Position numbers and translations under genes: made by a program. Below are positions 24,675 through 36,469 of a DNA stretch of 64,000 bases, one piece after another; position 1 is the first letter of the stretch, and each line of letters opens with the position of its first letter. The notes below the pieces were generated by a model. That model ran no database searches and was not told the DNA's origin. It saw only the letters and a list, made by a program, of their open reading frames with translations. The DNA is from Acanthochlamys bracteata (Eukaryota > Streptophyta > Magnoliopsida > Pandanales > Velloziaceae), in the NCBI GenBank assembly GCA_019914995.1, contig CM034127.1:6386001-6450000 (forward strand). Reading direction: 5' to 3'.

Positions 24675-26432
24675 CATATATAATTTGGGTCATAATTATT
24701 AATGAGAAAGGTTAAAATAAAGAAAAAGAACTACTTTTCTCTCGAAACGAAGGAGAGAAGATGCACGCTATCACAAGAAGAATGTCCTAGATAATATATC
24801 CGGTCGATGGTTCCAATCAACCAAAGTAACATGTTTTGGTGACAATTATCGCATCAAATACCCAATAACATAGAACTATCTAGCAGTTAGAAAGCATTAA
24901 GTAGTAGATTTCAAGCGACACTAGTCTTCAACTTGTCATGCGCAGACAAACGAATTCAGTAACCATACACGAATAATGTTCTGTTCTTTTAATACAAGAA
25001 AGCGATAATCTTTCCTTCGAACCTAAGCCAAGTGGAAAGAACAAAGCAGGAATTAATTCAAAACTACTGGTAGTTTGATAACAACGTCCATATAGTTAAT
25101 ATTGCAAAGGTGTTGATTCTTAAAGCAGATTAAAAGCAGCTTTCAATGGACTGATTAAGGAGACGATTTGGTGAGAATTCTCCGGACATTTGTTGCGATG
25201 AAAAGGAAGAAATAATAATGTAGTTGGCAGGTAAGCATTAGCAATTTATGGATGGGCCACAAGCAAGAGCTGTGTACCAAAAAGCTGCACGTATGCCAAT
25301 TAAGCAAGGAAGCATAAGGATTGAAGACGCATATGCTAATGACGTGGTAAATTAGGAAACCGGATAGCGATCAACAAATTTTATTCATCGCCACGTAAAT
25401 TCACCTCTTTAGTTGGATCAAAAGTCTTTAAGATTTTGTGTGTGTTTTTTTTTTTAAATTTTTTTACCGTTCACTTGTTTTTATTTAAAATTTACTTTTA
25501 TTTTTTTACACTTCAGGTACCAAAAAAATATACCAAAAATTACTTCTAATTCATATAATTTAATAATTAAATGTTAATAAAATAATCTAAAATTTTATGT
25601 AACAGCCAATCTAATATATCAATTGATATAAAATTATTCTATTTAAAAACTTAATAATATATAATTAATAACTGAACGAAATCAACTACTGAAGAAATCT
25701 TATATAGCTCAAACAATTCAAACAAAAGCAAATCTGAATGATAGCATATGTATGTAGCATCATTGTGTTCTAGCTCGAAGCTTGTCTTGTAAGCTAGGTT
25801 TAGGACAGAATTCAAATTTCTAAAAGCTAGCTTTGGATTAACACAAGGAAGAAGAAAGATAGTAAATGCTAAAAGCGAGTTTCTTTGCTGTTGAGCTGCC
25901 ATGGATTTCCAAACGGAGCAAATTTTAAATAGGAATACAGATGAACAATGGTCTCCTTAGTGGTTGCCAAAGCATCTTTTGTTAGTTTAATTTGATGGAT
26001 TAATCAATCGCATGCTTTTTGTTTATTTAAGTGAAAAGCTCATGATTAAGGATGAGATCACTGTGCAGTTCAGACCATATCATCTAAATCCTCTTTATCC
26101 CAACAAAAACAATTTTAATTACTGTAGATCTCAAAATGACATTTTAACTAAAAATTAGTGTGACGTTCGTGCCTGACTTTATTAAAAAAGAATTAGTTTA
26201 ATCTATAATCTTCTCGAAACCTGATTTTTATGTAGTCTTTCTAATGTAGAAGCTATTCGGGACTGCTCTATGCCTATCTCAATCTTATATATAATTTGTA
26301 TATATTTTTCTAAAAAGAAAATTAAAATAATTTTAAAATAGAAAATAGTATCCTAAATAATGCTAAACTCCCACTTAATAAGATAACAAAACCAAAACAT
26401 ATGAGGCGAAGCTAGCTTGTTGATATGCGCTG
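24675..26432. other. Intergenic DNA; one small open frame of uncertain status
   Basis: At 25902-25651 (minus) an 83-codon frame begins MAAQQQRNSLLAFTIFLLPC, which has a hydrophobic N-terminal run. A TATTTAAAA sits about 40 bp upstream. There is no homology I recognise, and it may be a chance frame or a small secreted peptide gene. No repeats with clear ends are seen elsewhere in the stretch. Confidence 0.25.
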
Positions 26433-27227
26433 ATTGGGAATAGGAATCAGAGTTGGATCAGTTTCTGATTATAACCGAATTAAAATTATTTAATTTTAAT
26501 ATAATATATAAATTTATATGAATTAAAATTATTAATTTAATTTAATTTATTTAATAATTCGATAAAATTTAGTTTGATTATATAATAATTTAAATTATTA
26601 ATTTTAAATTTTATATTTTTAAATTCGAATAAAATTATAAAATCAGTTCTAAAAAAATACACTATATTTTTGATAAAAAAAGAAGATGAGCATCTATTAA
26701 AAATATATATTTTTTAATATCTTCAACTGTTCTTAGAATATTTAAAAATTTTATTTATTTTTTATTTTTAATAATATGATACATGTAAAATTTTATAATT
26801 ATAAATATATACTAATAATTTTGATAAAAACTTTTACTAAATATAGCTACCTAATAAAATTTTGATAAAAATACATACATAATAATATTTTCATAATATT
26901 ATAATTTTTATATTATTCTATTTTATTAAACATAAAATAAACAATTAAGTATAAAAATATTATAATTTATAAATTTATAAATTATTATGATTGATTTTTT
27001 TTATGATTAAAATTTTATTATACGATAAAAAAAATTTTAAAAATTATTTTTAAAAAAATAATAATTGTGATTGGTGAGTCAATTTGAATTGATTTATGTA
27101 ATGAGTAAATGAAATTCATTTAATTTAATCAAATTTATATATTTATATAAATCAAAATTTTTAATTTTATAAATTAAATAAATTTATTTTAAATTAAAAT
27201 TTTAAATTGGGTCATATTATCGTCCTT
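26433..27227 (+). mobile_element. hAT-type MITE, 850-bp family, degraded copy
   Basis: The left side GTTGGATCAGTTTC and internal blocks (ACACTATATTTTTGATAA, TTTTTTAATATCTTCAACTG, TATAAATATATACTAATAATT) follow the same order as in 11464-12325. Terminal motifs and target duplication are eroded, so the borders are approximate. Confidence 0.55.
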
Positions 27228-28602
27228 AATTCGGAGGCTGTAAAGTGAGGAGTGAAGAAGCTGATTCAATTTGTGATAAGTAATCTATTTTTTTATTTTT
27301 TTAAATAAATAGCTGTAAAAGTTTTGTAAAAAAAAGCTATATGTTCGAATAAAAAGTACCATTTAACTAAGTTGCGCTGTTAAGTAGGGAGCACATGACA
27401 TTGATGATGGTGCGGACAGAAAGCATATCTGCTTAGTCATGCCTTTATCCTCACTACTCCATAATCAGTTCCTAGTTTTATAGTTCACAAATGAAAACGA
27501 ATTTAATTACGGGGTGAGGGTTTAAGAAAAAATATTCAAATTCTTTTAAATAAAAATTCAGAAATAAAATATTTAAAATAAATTTTATTTTAAAAATAAA
27601 ATAAGTAATAATCAACTTTTCTTAATATAGAATTTAAAAATAATAAAAATTAGAAAAGAAAAAATAAAAAAGTATGAAGAAAAAATAGATAACCTAAATA
27701 ATCCCAAACCGTACCTAAGTGAAGCAGGTGATAACCAAATCCCTGCATATGCAAACGGCCGTCTAATTGTTATATATGGAGGGAGGTACGCTTAATTCAG
27801 CTTTTATTAGTTGAGAAAGTAATTGACCGTATATATAGTCCGCCATTTTAACTTGGCTATTAATTCTCAAAGATGCAAATTATCCACATCATATTCTCAG
27901 GAACCAAGTCTCTTCCGAGAAAAGCTATGTTACTTAGTGCAATTTCTTTTTAGCAAGACAACTTCATTTTATGCTCCTTGGCTTTCATAGGAAGCCTTCT
28001 AAAGGAAACCGATTTGAAACAAAAGCCTGGCAAATGCTAAAGCAACTGCTCGGCCTAGAGGATATGGAAAATGGAACTGATCTCAAATCCAGCTCGTCAA
28101 TTTTTAGCTACTGTAATTAGTTTTGGCGAAACAATCAGCGAGATCCACCGTCCGAAACAAAGATAATACCTGACCTTAACAAAAATTAACATCTAACAGA
28201 GCAGCAGAGGCTTTTATTTTTTTACTATCGCTCGCTCTGAATGTTTTCTATTACAATAAGCTTAGATGTGGAACTATTCCACTCACCCCTGTAGTTTGAA
28301 GATATTCCTGATGAAACTGTAGCTAGTTCGTGAGACATTTCGGAAGGCAGCAAGTAAAATACTAGCATGCGAGTAAACAACTCCCCAAGTCTCCAACAAG
28401 CGAAGAACTATTATTAATAACCATGATATACATAAACAAAGGAGAATCCAAAGTTTACAAGAAGCCTTTCAAAGAAAAGGAAAAAGAAGCCACACACAAC
28501 CAGATAAGTCCATGACTAAATTTAAAAGCCAAAGAAAGCCTTCAACAAAATAAGGAGTATTAAGTGCAATTATCCATTCACACCAAATTTGTTATCGTGC
28601 TT
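27228..28602. other. Intergenic DNA and 3' flank of the first PM19-like gene
   Basis: Mostly AT-rich. The part from about 28200 to 28602 is probably 3' UTR and terminator of the adjacent minus-strand gene. There is no other supported feature. Confidence 0.3.
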
Positions 28603-29325
28603 CTATACTGCAGTTCCCTTCACTGGTTGACCGCCGTAACCTGCGCCGGCGTCCCTGTAACCGGGTCCGTACCTGCTGTGAAAGACTCCTGCGTGGATCA
28701 GCAACAGGTAGAGAAGCTCTGTGAAGGTCAAGATGATGATGAACGCCTCGAGGACTCTGATCCTCCAGTTCCTGTATCCGCCTAGGTGGATCTGCTTGCA
28801 TGCCAAACTGCATCAACAGAAGTAGAACAACCAATTAATGAATTAAGTTAAAAGAGCCAGGATAGTAACCGCCTAGCTTCTAATTGACAGTTCTTTGCAT
28901 CTACTAAGAATAAGGAGCAAGTTGAGAGTGATATTTGCAAATTACCCCATGGCAAGAGCAGTGATAGCCCACGCAATAAGAGAAGAAGATGCAGCAGAGG
29001 CAAGACTGTCGCCTCTCCACGCCCTGTGATGGAGGGCACCGGCGAGCTTAGACACGACACCAACGACACCAGCCAAGAGGGCAAACACTAAGAAGTAGAA
29101 TGTCGCACCATTTCCGGCCAACCCTACAAATTGAAGAGCAATAAGTAGGCTGCATCTTATTAATTACAATCAAGACTCCTCAGCAAACATAATTTGTTTG
29201 GTAAACTTACCGGGATAGTTAAACTGGCCATTGATGAAGTGATTGATGACCCAACTAGCGAAACCGATAACGATTATGTACATAAGAAGGTTCAAGATCA
29301 ACAACGGCGCTGAAGCTGCCCTCAT
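28603..29325 (-). CDS. AWPM-19/PM19-like plasma membrane protein, copy A (165 aa)
   Basis: A small four-helix plasma membrane protein of the plant AWPM-19 family (Pfam AWPM-19). Members are ABA- and desiccation-associated, and a rice member has been reported as an ABA importer. Exons are 29325-29211 (115 bp), 29123-28946 (178 bp) and 28807-28603 (205 bp), with introns of 87 and 138 bp and GT-AG ends. The translation is continuous: MRAASAPLLILNLLMYIIV, then GATFYFLVFALLAGVVG, then LAMGLACKQIHLGGYRNWR. Helices lie near residues 7-28, 45-66, 84-100 and 116-139. The conserved hallmark is ACKQI...GG. This copy alone has a Gly-rich C-terminal extension (RDAGAGYGGQPVKGTAV). It is subtype 1 with copy B (LAGNGATFYF, RAWRGDSL). 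Confidence 0.95.
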
Positions 29326-29442
29326 TTTCGCTCTCTAACCCTACAAATAAGCCCTGCTGTGTATCTGAAAAAGCCAAAAGCTAACAAATTGTGCTTCGAA
29401 TTAACTGCTTGTGCTTGGTAGCGAAGAAGAAGCGGAGTGACC

Positions 29443-29497
29443 ATATATATACAGCTATGGTGGGACAGAGAGAGTGACACGTGTAGTGGTACGTGTC
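29443..29497 (-). promoter_or_regulatory. ABA-responsive promoter of copy A: TATA box plus two ABREs
   Basis: On the minus strand a TATATATA core (29443-29452) lies about 120 bp upstream of the ATG. Further upstream are the G-box/ABRE CACGTG (29478-29483, in GACACGTGT) and a second ACGTG core (29490-29497, TACGTGTC). The spacing of paired ABREs upstream of a TATA box is typical of ABA-induced genes. The function is inferred. Confidence 0.65.
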
Positions 29498-29499
29498 GC

Positions 29500-30042
29500 C
29501 TCCGTTTCAAGATATGGAAGGTGGCGTGGTTGTTTCTTCATGTTTCTTCTCGGTTTCTTACTCTCCGTTTTTCTTTTCTTTCTGGATTAATATGGATCCC
29601 CAACACCTTCACCACGTACCACCTCTTCAAATTAACTTCAATGTTCAATCTTAAAACTCAATACAGATTTTATTCGTATGAACTGGTACTGAAACTGTGA
29701 TTATTAATAATAATTGTGTGATAGGAATTAACGTAGCACTACAAGGTTATACAGACGCTTACGTAAGCAAGGTATGTTGATCAACAACAAATATTTAATA
29801 ACTACTTTAATTAGTGGATGTTACTTGCTATTGACACGACTAAAGATTTTTTAAAATAGGAAATCTGTGCGAGAAGCTCTACTAAATTTATAAGATAAAT
29901 CGATGTACGTATTTAACAGCAATACTAAATTTCTGCGTAGGTGACATCTTAGTTTCTAGTTAAAATGATTTAAAAACTTTTTGTTAAAATATAATTTTGT
30001 GAATTACTATATAAAAATAAAAAAATCTAGCACAAAACACTA
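29500..30042. other. Intergenic DNA upstream of copy A
   Basis: It contains no gene. The open frame at 29437-29700 overlaps the copy A promoter and has no known motif. Confidence 0.3.
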
Positions 30043-30050
30043 AAGATTCC

Positions 30051-30898
30051 TAGGGTTGGCGATATGGGTTGAGGATCGGTTCCGAATCGACTCATTTAAT
30101 AATCGGCTCAAATTCGTTCAATTCTAACTCAACTTATGAATTTATACGGGTCAATTTTAACCCAACCTACTAATAATCGGATCAAATTCGGATCGACCCA
30201 TTTAATAATTAAAATTACTAATTATAAAATTTATATTTTTAAGTTTCAGTGAAATTATAAGATCAGTTCGAATGAAAGTGCACGATATTTTTACTGACGA
30301 GATATAATTATGTCCGACAAAATATGTATTTCTTAATGTCTTTATCGGTCCTTACAATATAAAAAAATATATTATTTTTATTTTTTAAAAATATATGATA
30401 ACAGCTGAAATTTATGATTATAAATACATATTAATAATTTCGATAAAAATTTTGATAAATATATCTATCTAACAAAATTTTCATAAAAATCTTTATACGA
30501 AATCTAAATTCGTCATTAAAAATACCTATATAGTAATACTTTCGATAATATTATAATTTTCATCTTACACTATTTTACTAAGATATAAAAATAAAGATTA
30601 ATATTAAATATAATATAATTTAATAATTTGTAAATAATTATTATCGATAATTTTTATTACCAATATTTTATTATACGGTAAGAAAAAATTAAAAATTGTT
30701 CTTTCAAAAAATGATATTTCGGATTGGTGGGTCAATTTCGGGTTAACCCGGATCGACCTATTTAATAACCGGATCAAATTTATTCAACCCTAACCCAACC
30801 CATATATTTATACGGGTCAAATTTTCTAACTCTAATTCTGATTAAATATGTCAATTTTAAATTAAATTTTCGAATCGAGTTATATATTACCACCCCTA
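30051..30898 (+). mobile_element. hAT-type MITE, 850-bp family, copy 2
   Basis: An 848-bp non-coding element starting TAGGGTTGGCGATA and ending TATTACCACCCCTA. It is flanked by a perfect 8-bp duplication AAGATTCC (30043-30050 and 30899-30906), the hAT hallmark. The internal order matches 11464-12325. It lies in inverse orientation to 33490-34344. Confidence 0.88.
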
Positions 30899-30906
30899 AA
30901 GATTCC

Positions 30907-33202
30907 AGCGGAATTATTATAAGTATTCAAGTCAATGGCTACCGTGTCATCTGCTAATGTTCGTTCTTATCTCACTCTAGTGAAAATTAAGTCAATTTAT
31001 TATTTACTTCATATGTCATAAGGATATGCGACAATTACTGATGCAAATTGCGAAGATCATCAAAAAATTTAAGCAGTGATTAGGTTATTAAGTGTTTTAT
31101 TTTTTAAAATAATATATCAAAGACTAGTATGGTAGATATTAAAATTTAAATCTATAATACTTCTGAGAAAAGAAAGTATCTTATCATTATATTACTTTGG
31201 CATTGAGCAAGGTTTCAAAATTAAAATTTTAGATTGATTATTTTTTAGTGTCAATTCTAAAACAATTTTAAATCAAATCATAAAATTTTACATATTATAA
31301 TTTTTTATATAAACAGTTTAATATCATTATAAAGTATTTACAAAAACTTTTTCATACTTTTAGAAAAGATTTTTAATATATTTACAAACTTTTTAAAAAA
31401 AATCTGTAAATCTAATAAAAATCTACTTTACACTTTACAAAAAATCTCTCAAAATAAAATTTTAAAAAGTTCTCTTAAATGTAGTAATAACCATCTCAAA
31501 TTTTAGTTAATTATAAAAAATGAAATCGGTCACAATTGTTATAATCATAATTTTACCAATTTTTATGATTACAATTTTGATTCGGATGTAATTCTATTTA
31601 AATAAAAATCGTATTTATATAACATTATTAATAATATAAAATTCTAAATTTTAAAATTTAATAATTTTGGCATTGAGTAAATATTTTCCTAAAACTAGAA
31701 CGACAAAACTCATTATAAGGCAATGTCACCCAGAGATACAACATGAAATGTATTAATAACTTCGTACAGCATTTATTTTGCTGATTTCTAAAATGAAAGA
31801 TTTCCATGAGGAAGCAATTTTGTTCGACACCTGTTATGAGATTCTGTCACATTTGCTCCTGTACAGAAAAAGGACAGTTTTGTAGCACTTTCTAAAATTA
31901 GCAGCAGAAATTAAAAAGCTGTCTGAGATACTTACTAAAAAAAAAATTTTTTAAAAATGAAAAATATTTTAAAATTTTTAAAAATAAGTCTTAATTTTTT
32001 AATTTAAGAAAATAATAAAAATAATTAATAAAAAAAGTTTAATGACGTATAATTTTTCTATATTTTTAAAATTAAAAAAAAATTGTAAAATACTTTAAAA
32101 ACTTTATTACAAAATATGAAATAAAAAATTGAAAAAAAAAGCTCTCCTAAATATGCTTTAAAACACATAAACTTTAGGAAACGATCGGGGTTGCTTATTC
32201 TCTAATAATTTTTTTTTTCATTCAAATTTTTATTTTATATTTATCAAATAAAATTTTTAATATATTTTACAAAATTTTCAATTAAAAAAAAGAAAAATTT
32301 TATATCATAAAATATTATTTTTATTTATTTTTATTATATTTAGATAAAAAATAAATTTTATTTTAAAAAATTGTTTTTAAAATATTTTTTGTTCAAAAAA
32401 TTGTTTTTGGATAAACACTTCCAATCCCTTTACAATCTAGCATTTGATACTTAGAAACATTTAAAGCAATTAACTATATATTATATATGAGTCTGAATTC
32501 CGCGCATTCAAAACAATCTTATTTCGACTGTTTGATCGCGAATCCTACGATGCACAGAACTGACTTTTATAGTTTGGATCCTCTTTGGGAGTATATGTCA
32601 AACACTAACACATCTATTATTAAAATTTCAATATTTGAAGTAAGAAGGATCGAGCTCATAACCTTAAGATTATTAATGCTACGAGGCCCACGTGCTACTG
32701 GTTAAAGCACTTACCTCAATATTTGTTATAAAAATAATTCAATTAATATTATAATCAAACGTTGGATCGTTATGAGTTCAAAATGATGAAGTCGATTTAA
32801 GATCTATGTGGAAGTAGATATCAACGGTCCAACTGTTAATCTCATTGAAATGGAAAGTCAAAATCTCGACGGCTAACTGTTAATGTTACCGGATCAAAGG
32901 TAAATTTTTTTCAGCACGCTGGATAGACTTTCGTAGCTCAATATTGTCTAACAGATCACGCTTCAATATTAACCCTGGCTGAACAAACTATTATCCGACT
33001 GTTAAATTAGATCGCAAGTCGGATAATAGTATTACTCATATTAGTATGTATATTATAATGTTGAATATATGCTTTCATGAATACCTTGTATTTGATCCAA
33101 TAAAAATGCTCTCACCAAGATGAGATTAAACTGATGTACTATGGGTTTGCAAAATGCATGTAATATCTCACAATATCTTGGCTTATGCGTATTCTAATTC
33201 AG
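30907..33202. other. AT-rich intergenic DNA with two foldback MITE-like segments
   Basis: About 31920-32170 and 32175-32430 resemble the 250-bp AT-rich family (AAGCTCTCCTAAATATGC and TGGATAAACACTTCC near their right ends). A plus-strand frame at 32487-32705 has no recognised motif. The remainder shows nothing I can support. Confidence 0.35.
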
Positions 33203-33370
33203 GTGGAATCAGAGTAACATTCTACTTAAATAATCTTTGCCATCGTGGCCGGTGTGGTTAGTGTTGTGTTCAAACTCCTTGCTGCCAAGCACGCAACATT
33301 CTAGAGCCATCCAGTCTTACCGTTGCAGCATCTTCATCTTTAGTTACTTTGCCACATGTTTAGCAATCGG
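33203..33370 (+). pseudogene. Relic exon 2 of a PM19-like gene (fifth copy)
   Basis: A 168-bp block aligns with exon 2 of copies C and D (172 bp). It keeps the acceptor context (TAATTCAG before 33203) and the donor context (GCAATCGG then GTACG). Translation shows VTFY, then after a 1-bp shift IIFAIVAGVVSVVFKLLAAKHATF (in two parts), close to subtype 2. After ATTC the codon is TAG where the family has Trp, and the following PSSL..AASSSL block is in another frame. I find no exon 1 upstream or exon 3 downstream. It is on the strand opposite to all four intact genes, so a fragment was duplicated and inverted. It has at least three lesions. Confidence 0.8.
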
Positions 33371-33481
33371 GTACGTTAACAATTGAGTAAATTACTCCCA
33401 TATCCTTTGAACGTACCTTTACTTTAAGCATAGATGTATGGATAAATTTTGAAGACGCCACCTTTGGTCAAAATTTTGTAT
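33371..33481. other. Short gap between relic exon and MITE
   Basis: The expected exon 3 start (TTTGCATGCAAG) is not present here or just beyond the MITE. Confidence 0.4.
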
Positions 33482-33489
33482 AAATTGCG

Positions 33490-34344
33490 TAGGGGTGACA
33501 ATATATGATCCGATCCGAAAATATAATTTAAAATTGATTTATTTAATTAAGATTATGGTTGGAAAATTTGACCTATATAAATATATGAATTGGGTTAGGA
33601 TTGAATGAATTTGCTCCGATTATTAATGGATCGATCCGAGTTAATCCGAAATTGATCTACTAATCCGAAATGTCTTATTTTAAAGTAATAATTTTTATTT
33701 TTTTCTTACTGTATAATAAAATATTGACAATAAAAATAATCGATAATAGTTATTTACAAACTATTAAATTATATTGTATTTATAATTAATTTTTTATTTT
33801 TATATCTTAGTAAAATAGTGTAAGATGAAAATTATAATATTATCGAAGGTATTACTATGTAGATATTTTTAATGACAAATTTAGATTTCGTATAAATATT
33901 TTTATAAAAATTTTGTTAGATGGATATATTCATCAAAATTTTTATCGAAATTATTAATATGTATTTATAATCATAAATTTCAGCTGTTATCATATATTCA
34001 AAAAATAAAAATAATATTTTTTGGATATTTTAAGTACCGATGAAGATATTAAGGAATACATATTTTATCGGACATAATTATATCTCGTCAGTAAAAATAT
34101 CGTACACTTCCATTCAAACTGATCTTATAATTTCATTAAAACTTAAAAATATATAATTAATAATTAATAATTTTAATTATTAAATGGATCGATCCAAATT
34201 TGATCCGGTTATTAATAGATTGGGTTAAGGTTAATAATTTTGATCCATATAAATTTATATGTTAGATTAGGATTAAATAAATTTGATCCGATTATTAAAT
34301 GAATTGATTCGAAACGGATCCATCAACTCATATTGCCACCCTTA
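33490..34344 (-). mobile_element. hAT-type MITE, 850-bp family, copy 3 (inverted)
   Basis: An 855-bp element starting TAGGGGTGACAATAT and ending ATTGCCACCCTTA. It has a perfect 8-bp duplication AAATTGCG (33482-33489 and 34345-34352). Its sequence is the reverse complement of copy 2 along its length by eye (for example TTTAAAATTGA.TTATTTAAT at its left matches the right end of copy 2). Confidence 0.88.
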
Positions 34345-34352
34345 AAATTGCG

Positions 34353-35109
34353 TGCAAATAAAATTATAAAAAAGAAATAAATGAATATTAAATACGACAT
34401 TTTATAAAAATCCAATAACTGAAATATTTTCTGACGGACTCAAGATTTTGTAGCATTGATTATCATCTGCACTTCCGCGCCAGCATACAAGAGCACAGTA
34501 TGAAGCTGTCTGGACTCGTAAAAATCAAAGAGGGACGACGAGTTCGAACACGGAATATCTGCTTCTTAAATCTATAAAGGCTTGTCTTAGCTAACTACTC
34601 ATGAGTAGTGTTGATTCTTTTAATTGTTCATTCCATCTTGTAATGTTTTCGGAATTTATTTTGAGGATTGCGAAATTGTAGTTACTGAGTGTTTTTGTTT
34701 TCCTTTCATAAGAATTGTGTTTACACATGTTCTTGCTACCCTTGGTGTACACATCCACCTCAGCAATAAATAGAGAGCTCAAATTTTATAATAAAATAAA
34801 AATATTTTTTATTATAAAAAATTTTATTCAAAAATACTTTCAAATATTTCTAAATATCAAATCCTTCAAGGACTAGATTGTACCATTATATGAGTTCATG
34901 GACTTCAGTTGTCAAAAACAGAAATTAGACCTTCTGAGTTTAAATTCTATCCTTGCCATCTAAAGAAGAGTACATTTTGAGAAACGAAAAAAATGTAGTA
35001 GTTTAGAAATAACATAGTAATTAAATATACTCATGTTTTCTGGATAATGACGAAATGTTGTCCGGATGTGCGTGCTTTCTTCACACGTAAAGCATCAAAT
35101 GCTTGGAGT
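34353..35109. other. Intergenic DNA
   Basis: AT-rich with a 63-codon minus-strand frame (34591-34782) lacking recognised features. Confidence 0.3.
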
Positions 35110-35361
35110 GCTAGTTTGGAATTACTTATAAAATAAAATTTTTATAAAATGAAAAATATTTTTATCTATTTGAAAAACGAGTTTTATATTTTTTATTTTA
35201 AAAAAAAATAAAAATATGTAATAAAAAGATCTTATTTTGTAAAATTTTTTTACATTTTTTAAATTTTTAAATAAATTTTTTATATATTTATAAAATATGT
35301 ATTGAAAAATAAGAAATGAAGAATTGAAAAATTTTGTTGAAAAAAAGCTGAACCAAACAGC
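35110..35361. mobile_element. AT-rich foldback MITE, about 250-bp family
   Basis: The inverted ends are GCTAGTTTGGAATTACTTAT and CTGAACCAAACAGC, 252 bp apart. The core is composed of A/T runs with a palindromic centre, as in 9773-10022 and 43147-43394. The target duplication is not clear. Confidence 0.55.
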
Positions 35362-35682
35362 CCAAAAACTTACAGGTTTACAGAGATGTAAATACTTTCC
35401 TTCATCCTGACAATTACAAGCTTTGATGAAGATAGGCTAAGAGCATATGGAAGAGAACTGTCGATAGTCGCATAATAACAGAAGTGATTATATAGAAATT
35501 TACAAACCCAATTTAATGAAACAATCAACAAAAGCCACACAAGACCAACAACACAAATGTCCAAATAAATGAAGAATTACATACATACAGAATAGCCCAT
35601 TGATTTATTCACTACCCCAGCATTTTTATTTTGTTTTTCCTTCTTGTGTTAATTGAATCGTATTAGTAGCTGATAGTCAAGC

Positions 35683-36346
35683 TTATATTGCAGCCCTGTA
35701 ACCAGGTCCATAGTTGCCCTGGAAGACCCCTGCATGGATCAGCATCAAGTAGAGAAGTTCAGTGAAAGTCAAGACAATGATGAATCCCTCAAGAACTCGA
35801 AGTCTCCAGTTCCTGTATCCACCAAGGTGGATCTGCTTGCATGCGAATCTGCACCAATCAAACATGCAAATCAATTATTGAGTTCAGAAAAAACGAAGGA
35901 TGAGTATTCGTTCCTTGTGTCATTAACAAAGTTAGAGTTTGATTGCGAATGATTATATTTACCCCATAGCTAGGGCAGTGATGGCCCATGTAATAAGGGA
36001 AGCAGCTGCAGCTCCGGCAAGACTGTCACCCCTCCATGCCCTCTGGTGGTTAGCAGCAGCCAGTTTGGAAACAACACCGACAACGCCGGCTAAGATTGCA
36101 AAGATCAGGAAATAGAATGTCGCACCATTTCCGGCCAACCCTGAATAATTATGTTAAAAAGAGCATGTTAGTATCCCTTCGATTGTTTAATCAATAACAG
36201 AGCATCTGAACACCTTGTGCAGAAAAACTACCTGGATAATTCAGTTGGCCGTTGATGAAGTGGTTGATAACCCAACTAGCAAAACCAATCACAATTATGT
36301 ACATAAGCAGGTTCAAAATCATCAACGGTGCTGCGGCGGCCCTCAT
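35683..36346 (-). CDS. AWPM-19/PM19-like plasma membrane protein, copy B (152 aa)
   Basis: Exons are 36346-36232 (115 bp), 36140-35963 (178 bp) and 35848-35683 (166 bp). Introns are 91 and 114 bp, with the same splice positions and phases as copy A. It starts MRAAAAPLMILNLLMYIIV, continues GNGATFYFLIFAILAGVVG and KLAAANHQRAWRGDSL, and ends GVFQGNYGPGYRAAI. Four hydrophobic helices and the ACKQIHLGGYRNWR loop are intact. It is subtype 1, closest to copy A, but lacks A's Gly-rich tail. A multipass plasma membrane protein is expected. The role in ABA or stress responses is family knowledge, not shown here. Confidence 0.95.
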
Positions 36347-36449
36347 CTTCGCTCTTCTACTACTGCTACTACTTTGAATAAGTGCTCCTATAAGCTTTTA
36401 GCAAGACAACGAAGCTGCTTATGTCTGCAAGTGCTTATATGCAAGAGGG

Positions 36450-36457
36450 TATATATA
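36450..36457 (-). promoter_or_regulatory. Putative TATA box of copy B
   Basis: TATATATA on the minus strand lies about 105 bp upstream of the ATG at 36346. Unlike the other three genes I see no ACGTG core in the following 250 bp. Confidence 0.5.
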
Positions 36458-36469
36458 GAAGCTGCCACA

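Noticed and set aside
28592-28834. Minus-strand frame of 80 codons overlapping exon 3 of copy A
   Set aside because: It is an alternative frame of the real exon; the spliced AWPM-19 reading is continuous and conserved.
29437-29700. 87-codon plus-strand frame over the promoter of PM19-like copy A
   Set aside because: It overlaps the TATA/ABRE region of a convincing gene and has no known motif.
32690-32720. tRNA- or SINE-like A-box (TGGTTAAAGC)
   Set aside because: No B-box at the right distance and no cloverleaf could be drawn.
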